IMG/VR virus record: IMGVR_UViG_3300042890_001003
Location: 1 to 35,969 of that record
Direction: 5' to 3' (one strand)
Length of the DNA: 35,969 bases
DNA from: a virus
The position numbers and the translations under genes were made by a program. A model generated the notes under the pieces. It worked only from the letters and a program-made list of their open reading frames with translations. It was not told the origin of the DNA and did no database searches. Shown piece by piece: positions 22,204 to 29,270 of this stretch (positions are counted from its first letter, which is position 1; each line of letters begins with the position of its first letter).

Positions 22204-22233
22204 ATTATATCATTTGAAGAAATTAATTATCAA
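22204..22233 (-). promoter_or_regulatory. Possible tandem extended -10 promoter
   Basis: TTGATA, 18-bp spacer, TATAAT preceded by TG (ATGATATAAT), just upstream of copy 12. The -35 sits in a second inverted repeat (TTATCAAT-GAAAT-ATTGATAA). Tandem use with copy 12 is inferred. Confidence 0.45.
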
Positions 22234-22245
22234 TGAAATATTGAT

Positions 22246-22272
22246 AATAAGAAAGCCAGCACGAGGCTGGCT
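22246..22272 (-). terminator. Rho-independent terminator after the acetyltransferase
   Basis: Minus strand AGCCAGC, five-base loop, GCTGGCT, then TTCTTATT. The stem begins in the gene's stop codon. It isolates this operon from the promoters to its left. Confidence 0.8.
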
Positions 22273-22771
22273 ATTTGAATACGAGGTATTGGATATCGTT
22301 TATCATAGTTAGGTGTGATATCGATAATCCTAGCTTCTCTGCGAGTCTGATAGAAGCAGTATTCTTTGCATCTACATGATAAGTGATAGGATTATATTGG
22401 TCCATGAAGAGTCTGCATGATTCATAAGCAATCCCTTGATTTCTGTATCGTCTCAGAATTATAATTGAACCAATTTTGTAATATTGGAAATCCTCAACTT
22501 CAAAGTGGAATTTCTCTTCTTCTGTGAATGTATTTCGGGGGAATGATAATCCTACTGGATCGTCATTGTACTTGATCACCATCATTGGCATTTGAGCTTC
22601 GTCCAACAATCGCTCTAGTAATCTTTTTCTAAGTCTAAATTCCAGAACTCTGTCTGGTATATAGTGTATTCTATCAAACCAGTCTCTACCAGTAAATTCA
22701 GATTCAAAAAATTCTCTATAGATTGGTAGAAACTTCGAATCATAATCATAGGTAAATTCTATGGTAACCAT
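22271..22771 (-). CDS. GNAT-family N-acetyltransferase
   Basis: 166 residues. Transfers acetyl from acetyl-CoA to an amine; target unknown. YYKIGSIIILRRYRNQGIAYESC is the CoA-binding motif A (R-x-x-G-x-A), followed by YHVDAKNTASIRLAEKLGL, the typical N-x-x-A-x-x-x-x-x-K-x-G end. AAGGAG precedes the ATG. Phage acetyltransferases can modify host proteins or DNA bases; nothing here selects one. Confidence 0.85.
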   Translation of the reverse strand: MVTIEFTYDYDSKFLPIYREFFESEFTGRDWFDRIHYIPDRVLEFRLRKRLLERLLDEAQMPMMVIKYNDDPVGLSFPRNTFTEEEKFHFEVEDFQYYKIGSIIILRRYRNQGIAYESCRLFMDQYNPITYHVDAKNTASIRLAEKLGLSISHLTMINDIQYLVFK

Positions 22772-22774
22772 AGG

Positions 22775-22942
22775 CTACTCCTTGATTCTGTTAGCTTCCT
22801 TACTTCTCCGAATGGTCTCTTCACTAAAGAAATCTGGGTGGTAGTTTCCATCCTTATCCAGAATCTTTGCCTTATAGAGCAACTCCATCCTCTGCTCCTT
22901 AGTTAGGAATTCGTATATCTTAATTCCATCAATATTTATCAT
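22775..22942 (-). CDS. 55-residue protein
   Basis: Start ATG at 22942 overlaps the GIY-YIG stop as ATGA. MINIDGIKIYEFLTKEQRME, then YHPDFFSEETIRRSKEANR. Short helical protein, not recognised. Confidence 0.6.
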   Translation of the reverse strand: MINIDGIKIYEFLTKEQRMELLYKAKILDKDGNYHPDFFSEETIRRSKEANRIKE

Positions 22943-23370
22943 TTGAATAATGTCCGTACATGATTTCTGTGTATTTTTCCACCAACAAAGGCATTGTACC
23001 ATTTGTCTGGTTGAATTAGTACTTCATTAATAATCTGTTCTTTCATTTCAAGATAGGAGCATTCACCTTTGGTTTGGCAGAAGTGAATAATTTCACGAGT
23101 GAATTTATCTTCTCCTAGTGCTTTAACGTCGTTCTGGAGTTCTAAGGAAGATGACCAATAAGTTCTCCAATCGGAGTCAACTTTAGTTTTGATACGTTTC
23201 TTCTTTTTCTCACCAGACTTTAGAGTGACTGTCTTGATGGAAGTTTTAGCAAACTTTGCTAGCTTCTTTCCAATATACTGGCGACCATCTACCAGATTAG
23301 TGATTAGGTAAACAAATCCTTCACAATCTGGTAGCTCGGTCACTGGATTACCATTATAGGTCCAACTCAT
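22939..23370 (-). CDS. GIY-YIG-type putative endonuclease
   Basis: 143 residues. EGFVYLITNLVDGRQYIGKKL holds the GIY-YIG strands (FVYLI ... QYIG); WRTYWSSSLELQNDVKAL and ECSYLEMKEQI supply the Arg and catalytic Glu region. This family is common in T4-like phages as an operon gene, distinct from typical homing enzymes. Overlaps both neighbours as ATGA. Probably DNA processing; target unknown. Confidence 0.82.
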   Translation of the reverse strand: MSWTYNGNPVTELPDCEGFVYLITNLVDGRQYIGKKLAKFAKTSIKTVTLKSGEKKKKRIKTKVDSDWRTYWSSSLELQNDVKALGEDKFTREIIHFCQTKGECSYLEMKEQIINEVLIQPDKWYNAFVGGKIHRNHVRTLFK

Positions 23371-23516
23371 TCGTCCTCTAGGCCATCGTCATCATGCAAG
23401 ATAGGACTACCGCATACCGGACAATAGATAACGTCATTCTTCTCGACGCCATCTGTTCTTATAGTTACCATTCCTTGTGTTTCACATGAATCACAATCAA
23501 ACATTTGTTTTATCAT
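23367..23516 (-). CDS. 49-residue zinc-ribbon protein
   Basis: MIKQMFDCDSCETQGMVTIR ... IYCPVCGSPIL with an acidic tail. Two CxxC knuckles 22 residues apart form a classic zinc ribbon. ATGA overlap with the GIY-YIG gene implies they are made together. Similar tiny proteins occur beside this nuclease in T4-like phages, to my recollection. Confidence 0.75.
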   Translation of the reverse strand: MIKQMFDCDSCETQGMVTIRTDGVEKNDVIYCPVCGSPILHDDDGLEDE

Positions 23517-23520
23517 CTTT

Positions 23521-23946
23521 CTACTTCCCTGTTATACTACACCAAGACTCTTTCTTTTCTCCAAAGTAAGGTCGAGCATAGCCTTGTTTAATTAATTCTT
23601 CAGATAGCAATTTGCCATCCAATATTACGTCACCTAATACTCGTCCACCAAATTTATCCCATTCTTTAATAGAGACTTGATGAACTTTAGAACTAGCAAC
23701 CAATCGTTTTGTGAATTCTGTAGCTGAATTACCTTTACTAGCTTCAATAGTACAATGAGCTCTGAATCCTTTCTCAGGAGTATCAACACCTAATACCCGA
23801 AGCGATAATACAGGTTTCAGTGGTTTGGGTAAGAATTCTGCTTTGAATTCTACAGTATCCCCATCAATGACTCTAGTGATGGGGAAGTTATAAACCTCGG
23901 CCGAAACCGAGGAGCTTAACAGTAATAATAAAAATAATTTCTTCAT
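23521..23946 (-). CDS. Exported thermonuclease (SNase family)
   Basis: 141 residues. MKKLFLLLLLSSSVSAE is a clear Sec signal peptide, so the enzyme acts in the periplasm or outside. The SNase fold is evident: ITRVIDGDTVEF, LSLRVLGVDTPEKG, WDKFGGRVLGDV and LSEELIKQGYARPY, with the catalytic Asp/Arg/Glu positions present. It might degrade incoming or extracellular DNA, e.g. from rival phages, or salvage nucleotides. The ATG overlaps the previous stop as ATGA. Confidence 0.88.
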   Translation of the reverse strand: MKKLFLLLLLSSSVSAEVYNFPITRVIDGDTVEFKAEFLPKPLKPVLSLRVLGVDTPEKGFRAHCTIEASKGNSATEFTKRLVASSKVHQVSIKEWDKFGGRVLGDVILDGKLLSEELIKQGYARPYFGEKKESWCSITGK

Positions 23947-24182
23947 AAAGTTTTCCAACCAGTTTCAGTTCGAACCTTAACAGGATCTTCCGTCTCGATC
24001 CAAACCTTAGCACCACAGGATAATGGATCATCTGGCTTATATATCACCTTCCCATTTACAAAATCAACTTCATGGCCATACAAGTTCTCCTTGTATGTCT
24101 TACACGTGATAACAGGATTACGTTCTCCTGATTTAGCATTAGCTTTAATCACGTGTTGGTTAATGTGAATGATTCGTTTCAT
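23943..24182 (-). CDS. Conserved phage protein (IHINQHVIKANAKSGE family)
   Basis: 79 residues. MKRIIHINQHVIKANAKSGE, YGHEVDFVNGKVIYKPDD and PLSCGAKVWIETEDPV form a widespread signature in phages. Beta-rich; function unknown. It directly follows the NrdA C-half with three bases between and GGTTGA before the ATG. Confidence 0.8.
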   Translation of the reverse strand: MKRIIHINQHVIKANAKSGERNPVITCKTYKENLYGHEVDFVNGKVIYKPDDPLSCGAKVWIETEDPVKVRTETGWKTL

Positions 24183-24185
24183 AAA

Positions 24186-25181
24186 TCAACCATGGCACGA
24201 AATGCACTCGGATTTATTAGTTTGCACTCCACTTTCTGATCGAATATAGTACAGACTTTTAATGTATGGGTCCAAAAATGCCATCTTATGAACTGAACTA
24301 ATATACTCTTCAGTCTCTTCAGAACTAAAGAACAGATTGATACTTTGAGCTTGATCAATATACTTCTGACGTACTGAAGCCAATCTAATGATCTGAGTTT
24401 GGTCAATTTCAAAAGCAGTCTTGAACACTAACTTCTCTTCGTCAGTAAGCCAATCAACGTGCTGTACTGAACCTTTATGATTGATAATGTCCTTCACTAC
24501 TTCTTCAGAATAAACGTCCTTCTCTTTCATTAGTTTGAGTAAGGTAGGATTCACTCGATCAATCTTTCCAGCTGCAGTATTCTGTACGAAGGCGTTTTTG
24601 TATATTGGTTCAATGCCTTGGCTAACGGAACCACATATCAGAGCAGAACTCAGGTTAGGAGCAATAGCAATTCTGTGAGTATTTCTTACACCATATCCTT
24701 TACACCATTCTGGTTCTCCAAATGCTGAAGCCATCCATTGAGAAGCTCTTAACGATTCATCATGAAGATGTTTGAAGATTTCTGTATTCTTCAGATTAGC
24801 TTCGAATGATTCAAATGCAATATTGTGTTCTTGGAGATATGTGTGGAATCCTAACAATCCTAATCCTAGAGCTCGGCTTTTAGTAGCAAATCGTACTACC
24901 TTTTCCATCCCAGTAATTTTACTACCAATATTGATTAGGTCTTGATTCACACAATCAAGAAATACTGTTGCATCAAATACCGCAGTAGTATCTTTCCACT
25001 CATCATAGAGAGAAGCATTCATTGATGATAATACGCAACTAAAGGTATGGTCGTCATCAGAGAACAATTGTATTTCTGAACAATTGTGTACCAATATGTC
25101 ATTGGCAAAAAAATTATGATTATCTTCTACCGATATGTCATAAACGTCTTCTTCATAATCTAAATATTCAATTGCTATCAT
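24186..25181 (-). CDS. nrdA: Intein C-fragment fused to NrdA C-terminal half
   Basis: 331 residues: Int-C (1-33) then the NrdA C-extein (34-331). The extein starts CSEIQLF, i.e. the catalytic NLCxE cysteine and Glu (E. coli C439, E441). Further active-site residues are present: FSCVLSS (C462 partner), SLYYIRS (the Tyr-Tyr radical relay) and the C-terminal C-x-x-C in SECISCHG. NrdA reduces ribonucleotides to deoxyribonucleotides with NrdB. This half lacks the first conserved cysteine, so it should be inactive until spliced. Its ATG lies eight bases after the HNH gene stop with AAGAGGA upstream. Confidence 0.93.
   Translation of the reverse strand: MIAIEYLDYEEDVYDISVEDNHNFFANDILVHNCSEIQLFSDDDHTFSCVLSSMNASLYDEWKDTTAVFDATVFLDCVNQDLINIGSKITGMEKVVRFATKSRALGLGLLGFHTYLQEHNIAFESFEANLKNTEIFKHLHDESLRASQWMASAFGEPEWCKGYGVRNTHRIAIAPNLSSALICGSVSQGIEPIYKNAFVQNTAAGKIDRVNPTLLKLMKEKDVYSEEVVKDIINHKGSVQHVDWLTDEEKLVFKTAFEIDQTQIIRLASVRQKYIDQAQSINLFFSSEETEEYISSVHKMAFLDPYIKSLYYIRSESGVQTNKSECISCHG
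25083..25181 (-). other. Split-intein C-fragment (Int-C, 33 residues)
   Basis: Residues 1-33: VYDISVEDNHNFFANDILVHN is intein blocks F and G, with His-Asn at the splice site (HN|C). The +1 residue is the NrdA catalytic cysteine. Very close in pattern to known NrdA and NrdJ split inteins. Confidence 0.92.
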
Positions 25182-25190
25182 GTTATCCTC

Positions 25191-26105
25191 TTAAATATAA
25201 TCTATAGGGTTTAAATCTTTACACCACTTTTGATGTATCTCACGCTTGTATCCAGTTCGTTCTTCTACTATCGGAAATAGATCCTTTCCATAATTGAATC
25301 TATACTTGGACAAAGATTTTGGAAATTGTAAACCAGTTTTCAACATATACACCTTTCTGAAAAATGCCAGTGATGGAATATTCTGCAACTTGTTGCTGAG
25401 TAGTATAAATTCTTGTAAAAACTCTTCGTTTGTTATACCACTAAACCTGCTATTATTTTCGCCATCCGTATTACTAGTAGCGCCACTCCAATCTTCAGTC
25501 AACCTTTCATCATTTATTGAACAATATATACGTTCACCTGTCACCTTATTATAATATGTATGATTTCCTTTAGAATGATGAACCCATTCACCTGATAATA
25601 TTTTTGGATGATTTTTATCAAAAGATCCCATTATATCTCCAGTAATTACACATTTAACTGGAAATGTGTCTTTCCTTGATTCAGAAATCCTTCTTATACC
25701 ATCTTCAGTTTGCCATCCATGATTGTGTCGAAAATCTGAACTATTTTGTTTCATCCAGGCATAAGATGATCTTACCTTATTAGATATTATGGTAGGAATG
25801 CTTCCGTACCTTGGGTTAGTTTTGATGCCGTTTATAATACATCTAACTGCAACAAAATCGCCCCTATCACCATAGGCTTTATATCTCAATCTATGAGCAA
25901 ACAAATGTTCTTCAGGCAATAATACTACTAAATTAGTGTCTATATCAGTTCCACCAACCGATCTCGGAATTATATGATGAACCTCTGTATATAATGAATC
26001 GTATTGTAATCTAAAGTCATGTTGATTGCGTTCTAACATCCTTTTTCTAGGATCAGTATTCTGGCAATGTGAAACAAATTCGTCGTATAATTTTTTATAA
26101 TTCAT
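25191..26105 (-). CDS. Free-standing HNH homing endonuclease in the nrdA break
   Basis: 304 residues. YTEVHHIIPRSVGGTDIDTN, then LVVLLPEEHLFAHRL, is a complete HNH site (H43/H44, N58, H67). The C-terminal region (FLQEFILLSNKLQNIPSLAF and YRFNYGKDLFPIVEERTGYK) looks like a DNA-binding helix-turn-helix. Located exactly between the two halves of the split intein. Presumed to cut intein-less nrdA alleles and spread the split arrangement; the target site cannot be read here. Expression appears limited by an upstream hairpin with a late promoter in its loop. Confidence 0.88.
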   Translation of the reverse strand: MNYKKLYDEFVSHCQNTDPRKRMLERNQHDFRLQYDSLYTEVHHIIPRSVGGTDIDTNLVVLLPEEHLFAHRLRYKAYGDRGDFVAVRCIINGIKTNPRYGSIPTIISNKVRSSYAWMKQNSSDFRHNHGWQTEDGIRRISESRKDTFPVKCVITGDIMGSFDKNHPKILSGEWVHHSKGNHTYYNKVTGERIYCSINDERLTEDWSGATSNTDGENNSRFSGITNEEFLQEFILLSNKLQNIPSLAFFRKVYMLKTGLQFPKSLSKYRFNYGKDLFPIVEERTGYKREIHQKWCKDLNPIDYI

Positions 26106-26106
26106 A

Positions 26107-26148
26107 AAATCTCCTTTAATGATATAGTATTTATAATAAAGGAGATTT
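26107..26148 (-). promoter_or_regulatory. RBS-sequestering hairpin with late promoter in the loop
   Basis: Perfect 12-bp arms AAATCTCCTTTA (26148-26137, minus strand) and TAAAGGAGATTT (26118-26107). The second arm contains the HNH gene's ribosome site (AAAGGAG) two bases before the ATG. The 18-base loop holds TATAAATA (26135-26128). Transcripts from upstream would fold and hide the site; late transcripts would start near 26122, lose the first arm and be translated. This is the T4 I-TevI type of control. Confidence 0.85.
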
Positions 26149-26160
26149 CACTACACAGAA

Positions 26161-27300
26161 CTATTTCAATAGCAGAATATCGTTTTCTTGAAGTTGGCTT
26201 GCTTCGACGTATCCTCTATTCTCAGTGAATACCTTATGACATGGAGTACATTTTATAAACTTGCCAGTCCGTTTATCTGTAATTTTCATGAGTTTTGCAT
26301 TACGTCTCATCTGAGCGGACTTGGTAATTTTCTTCCACTCACCCACACCACTTTCTACATTATACGACCAAACCTTCCAATTTTCAACATCATCATTTTT
26401 ACCTAGGTAATTATTCAAACCTTCCATAGATACTTCAATCTCACCACTCATATCACCTTTGATATTGATTCTAGTGTCGCCCGATAAACACAAGTTAGAT
26501 GCCTTTACTGTAAGGCCCAAGTCTTTGTACATTTGAGGATTTTGGCGATTTACTTTATCGATGAACTCAAAGTATCCTTTACCAGTAATCATTTTAAGTT
26601 TCAATGCTTTCTGATATCGTTCAATTGCGTCAGGATCTCCTGCTTCTAATCTAGCAATGAACGCGTCAGTAACATTCCAACCAATATTAGCATCATCAGG
26701 TTGTTTGTTAATATAGTTAACTAATTCAAAGAAATCTGGGTGGTCAATTTCAATATAGCCAGCCCATGCTCCTCTACGTTGTGAACCTTGGCTAACGTCT
26801 CTCGACATTTGAACGTAATCTTTGAATACAGGAAGTACTCCAGAAGCACTACCTTTAATGCCCGAGATTTTAGAACCTCTAGGTCTAATACCTCCCAAGT
26901 AACTAGAAGTACCAAATCCATTCTTTGAAAGAATAGCAGCTTCTGTTTGTGAGTTATAGAATGAGAAAATAGAATCTCCTACTACTCCTCCTGAACAAGA
27001 AACAGGACAACCAAATCCAGTACCCATATTAGACAATACAGGAGTCGAAGCTGCTAACCAACCGTTCCATAATAGATTGAAGAATTTAGTTTCCCATTCA
27101 GCAGGATTACTTGTATACGAAGCAGCATGACTAGCCACTCTTGTATATACGGATTTCAAGTCTGGATGAGATGGAGTCAAGTAGCTACCTTTAAGCATCT
27201 GCCATGCAGCAGTAGTACACCAGTTAGGTAATAATCCTTGTTCTTGAAGGAGTTTACGTTCTTCACCTAATTCTTCATAAATTGATAATTCATTCACCAT
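26161..27300 (-). CDS. nrdA: NrdA N-terminal half fused to intein N-fragment
   Basis: 379 residues: NrdA N-extein (1-270) and Int-N (271-379). Family marks: LAASTPVLSNMGT, GCPVSCSGGVVGDS (first active-site Cys, E. coli C225), SKNGFGTSSYLGGIRPRG, and the ending TVKASNL, which is cut just before the catalytic Cys. No ATP-cone is present; spliced product would be about 568 residues, short for NrdA. The ATG at 27300 has TGAGGAAA upstream. A TTGCTT-17-TATAAA match precedes it. The ORF ends with the intein fragment, which shows the break is not a random frameshift. Confidence 0.93.
   Translation of the reverse strand: MVNELSIYEELGEERKLLQEQGLLPNWCTTAAWQMLKGSYLTPSHPDLKSVYTRVASHAASYTSNPAEWETKFFNLLWNGWLAASTPVLSNMGTGFGCPVSCSGGVVGDSIFSFYNSQTEAAILSKNGFGTSSYLGGIRPRGSKISGIKGSASGVLPVFKDYVQMSRDVSQGSQRRGAWAGYIEIDHPDFFELVNYINKQPDDANIGWNVTDAFIARLEAGDPDAIERYQKALKLKMITGKGYFEFIDKVNRQNPQMYKDLGLTVKASNLCLSGDTRINIKGDMSGEIEVSMEGLNNYLGKNDDVENWKVWSYNVESGVGEWKKITKSAQMRRNAKLMKITDKRTGKFIKCTPCHKVFTENRGYVEASQLQENDILLLK
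26164..26490 (-). other. Split-intein N-fragment (Int-N, 109 residues)
   Basis: Residues 271-379: block A CLSGDTRINIKG with the nucleophilic Cys1, and block B GKFIKCTPCHKVFTENRGYV with T-x-x-H (TPCH). It ends LQENDILLLK and stops at the position where natural split inteins break (before block F). No endonuclease domain remains in cis. Confidence 0.92.
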
Positions 27301-27326
27301 GTAAAATTTCCTCAAGTTTTAATTTA

Positions 27327-27334
27327 TATAAATA
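27327..27334 (+). promoter_or_regulatory. Late promoter TATAAATA for the plus-strand nuclease
   Basis: Exact T4 late consensus, oriented toward the GIY-YIG-like gene at 27419, with a predicted leader of about 79 nt. It lies in the 5' region of nrdA, which runs the other way. Confidence 0.7.
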
Positions 27335-27357
27335 CGTTATATGTAAAGCAAAAAGGT

Positions 27358-27421
27358 GTTAGTCACGGATTGCACTCCTACTAACTCTAAACATTCTATC
27401 AATAATCAGGAGACTATTATG
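27358..27421 (+). promoter_or_regulatory. Structured 5' leader of the plus-strand nuclease
   Basis: Arms GTTAGT (27358-27363) and ACTAAC (27380-27385) can pair. CTCCT (27375-27379) can instead pair with the AGGAG ribosome site (27408-27412). The leader aligns with that of the second GIY-YIG-like gene (32135-32200), where the arms are GTTACT/AGTAAC: a compensatory change. Confidence 0.6.
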
Positions 27422-28258
27422 TCCAGCACAACTATATATACACCATTCACTTATTGTATCACATTTCTCCCAACAGGGCAACGATACTATGGTGTTCGAT
27501 ATGCAAAAGGTTGTCATCCTTCTCAACTTTGGACGACCTACTTCACTTCATCAAAAATAATATCCAATCTTATAGAAGAATATAGCAAAGATTCATTCAC
27601 CTTTGAAGTTCGAAAAACATTTATCAATAAAGATTCTGCTCTATATTGGGAAACAAAATTCCTTACAAAAATAAATGCAGCAAACCATCCAGAATGGCTC
27701 AATGGTCATAATGGCGATCTAAAGTGGAATAATGTTGGTGGATATAAACTCACCGAAAAAACAGTATCCAATATGAGAAAACCAAAATCAGAATCTCATA
27801 AACTAAATATGAGAACACCAAAATCTAAAGAACGGAAACTTTCAGAAAGAACCAAATGTTTTGAGAAAACAGGATATTACTCTAATTTTGAAAATCCAGA
27901 TATTATTCAAAAATGCAAAGATTCGTATTTTCAAAATACTGGATATACTCATAATTCAAAAAATCCAGAAACTATTCAAAAGAGATCAGATAGTTATTTT
28001 GAAAAAACGGGATATGCTAACCCCTCAAAAAATCCAGAAGTGTTAGCACACCAATATGATTCGTATTTTCAAAATACTGGATATACTCACCCAAGCCTCA
28101 ATCCAGAAGTTCAAGAAAGAAAAATCCAAACCTATAAAGACACATGCTCTAAAAGACCTCCTATAAAATGCCCCTATTGCGATGTTTCTGGCAAAGGAGG
28201 CATAATGGGTAGATGGCACTTTGATAATTGTAAATTTAAACCCTTACCAACTGAATGA
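27419..28258 (+). CDS. GIY-YIG-like homing endonuclease with tandem repeats
   Basis: 279 residues from the ATG at 27419 (AGGAG six bases upstream). N-terminal nuclease-like domain: FTYCITFLPTGQRYYGVRYA, SQLWTTYFTSSK, DSFTFEVRKTF and WETKFLTKI; the GIY is degenerate, the YYG and later Glu are kept. Residues 148-236 are about four 23-residue repeats (TGYxxPSxNPE), a type of DNA-binding repeat known in homing enzymes. A C-terminal finger uses C251, C254, H267, C271. Inserted between nrdB and nrdA against the local direction; its end overlaps the nrdB end by 15 bp. Confidence 0.82.
   Translation: MSSTTIYTPFTYCITFLPTGQRYYGVRYAKGCHPSQLWTTYFTSSKIISNLIEEYSKDSFTFEVRKTFINKDSALYWETKFLTKINAANHPEWLNGHNGDLKWNNVGGYKLTEKTVSNMRKPKSESHKLNMRTPKSKERKLSERTKCFEKTGYYSNFENPDIIQKCKDSYFQNTGYTHNSKNPETIQKRSDSYFEKTGYANPSKNPEVLAHQYDSYFQNTGYTHPSLNPEVQERKIQTYKDTCSKRPPIKCPYCDVSGKGGIMGRWHFDNCKFKPLPTE
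27854..28126 (+). repeat. Four tandem 69-nt coding repeats
   Basis: In-frame units of 23 codons with the core (F/Y)F(E/Q)(K/N)TGYxxxSxNPE. The string GATTCGTATTTTCAAAATAC recurs exactly at two sites, so the copies are fairly recent duplications. Confidence 0.8.
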
Positions 28259-29239
28259 TTTTTCTTTCCACGATCTCGTGTATGATGAACCTTGAGAACT
28301 GAAAAAATCGTGCAATACTCCCGTCGAATCTATGTCTTTATAGAACCAGGTTTTAATTGGGTTGTATGTAGGCTTAAAAATTGCTTTGTATCCTAAATTT
28401 TCCAAACAAATATCCAATCTTGATTCAACAAACGCTTTTAATTGTTTATCAGTAATCCCCTTAATATTGCCCTTCTCGAATATCTTATCAATAATAATAG
28501 ATTCGTGCTCGAGAATGACTCTTGCAGTTTCTTCTAGTTCTTCTTTGAGCTGTTCTCTTCCGCTGATGGTTAACTGATCATCTTCAAAGGCTTCTTTATC
28601 CAGAGTACGGTATAACCACGCGCCAGCTTGAGAATGAAGAGTTTCATCAATAGCTGAAAAGTTGATTCCAGCATTGACATTAATCAACTTATTTTTACCT
28701 ACAGAGTTGAAATGTTTAAGAAAAGCAAATGAACTATACAGGATAGCACCTTCGATCATAGAAAACACACCGACCGATTTAAGTACATTGTATACGGTAT
28801 CTTTCTTAGTGGTTCTTTTAGCAATCCAGTTCATTCTGTTAGCTAATACTTTATCTTCTTTGTATGAGTTATAGAATTCTTCCGTATCCAATCCCAACAC
28901 TTCATTAATCTTATTATAGAATGGAGCATGAACTCCCAACTCCATAAAAGAGAATGTAGAAGCCATACGTTGGATGTCTGGTCTCGGAAACACTTTACTT
29001 ACATAGTTTTGCCAATAATCATTACCAACATTGAGTTCGTATAATGTGAATAATTTTAGGGTAGATATTACACCATGGTATTCTGCTTCAGTGCAATTGG
29101 TTTTGAGATCGTGTAGATCCTTTTCTACATCAATTTCATCAGGAAACCAAATGATAGATGCCTGTTGTTCAGCAAATTCTATAGCTGTAGGGTAATCAAC
29201 AATGTATTCCGATTTAGGAGTTAGTAGTCTAATGCTCAT
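28244..29239 (-). CDS. nrdB: Ribonucleotide reductase small subunit
   Basis: 331 residues. Holds the metal centre and tyrosyl radical for NrdA. Ligand regions: TLYELNVGNDYW, FMELGVHAPFY with Tyr four after His (as E. coli H118/Y122), MIEGAILYSSFAFL and DETLHSQAGAWLYR (E-x-x-H). The first Glu stands four, not three, residues before its His, unlike E. coli. AAGGTGA precedes the ATG. It lies upstream of nrdA in the same direction but is separated from it by the plus-strand nuclease gene. Confidence 0.92.
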   Translation of the reverse strand: MSIRLLTPKSEYIVDYPTAIEFAEQQASIIWFPDEIDVEKDLHDLKTNCTEAEYHGVISTLKLFTLYELNVGNDYWQNYVSKVFPRPDIQRMASTFSFMELGVHAPFYNKINEVLGLDTEEFYNSYKEDKVLANRMNWIAKRTTKKDTVYNVLKSVGVFSMIEGAILYSSFAFLKHFNSVGKNKLINVNAGINFSAIDETLHSQAGAWLYRTLDKEAFEDDQLTISGREQLKEELEETARVILEHESIIIDKIFEKGNIKGITDKQLKAFVESRLDICLENLGYKAIFKPTYNPIKTWFYKDIDSTGVLHDFFSSQGSSYTRSWKEKSFSW

Positions 29240-29262
29240 ACGTCACCTTTTGTTATTGTCAT
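29236..29262 (-). CDS. Possible 8-codon leader peptide before nrdB
   Basis: MTITKGDV with AAGGA before the ATG; its stop overlaps the nrdB start as ATGA. It may couple translation into nrdB or be chance. The nrdB ribosome site lies inside it. Confidence 0.3.
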   Translation of the reverse strand: MTITKGDV

Positions 29263-29270
29263 AAAATTCC

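Noticed and set aside
22939-23370. GIY-YIG gene as a mobile homing enzyme
   Set aside because: It is tightly coupled on both sides in operon orientation and belongs to a family that is a stable part of many T4-like genomes; no sign of insertion.
24186-27300. NrdA as a pseudogene broken by frameshift or insertion
   Set aside because: Both ORFs end or begin with complete intein motifs, the extein junction is exact, and all catalytic residues are kept.
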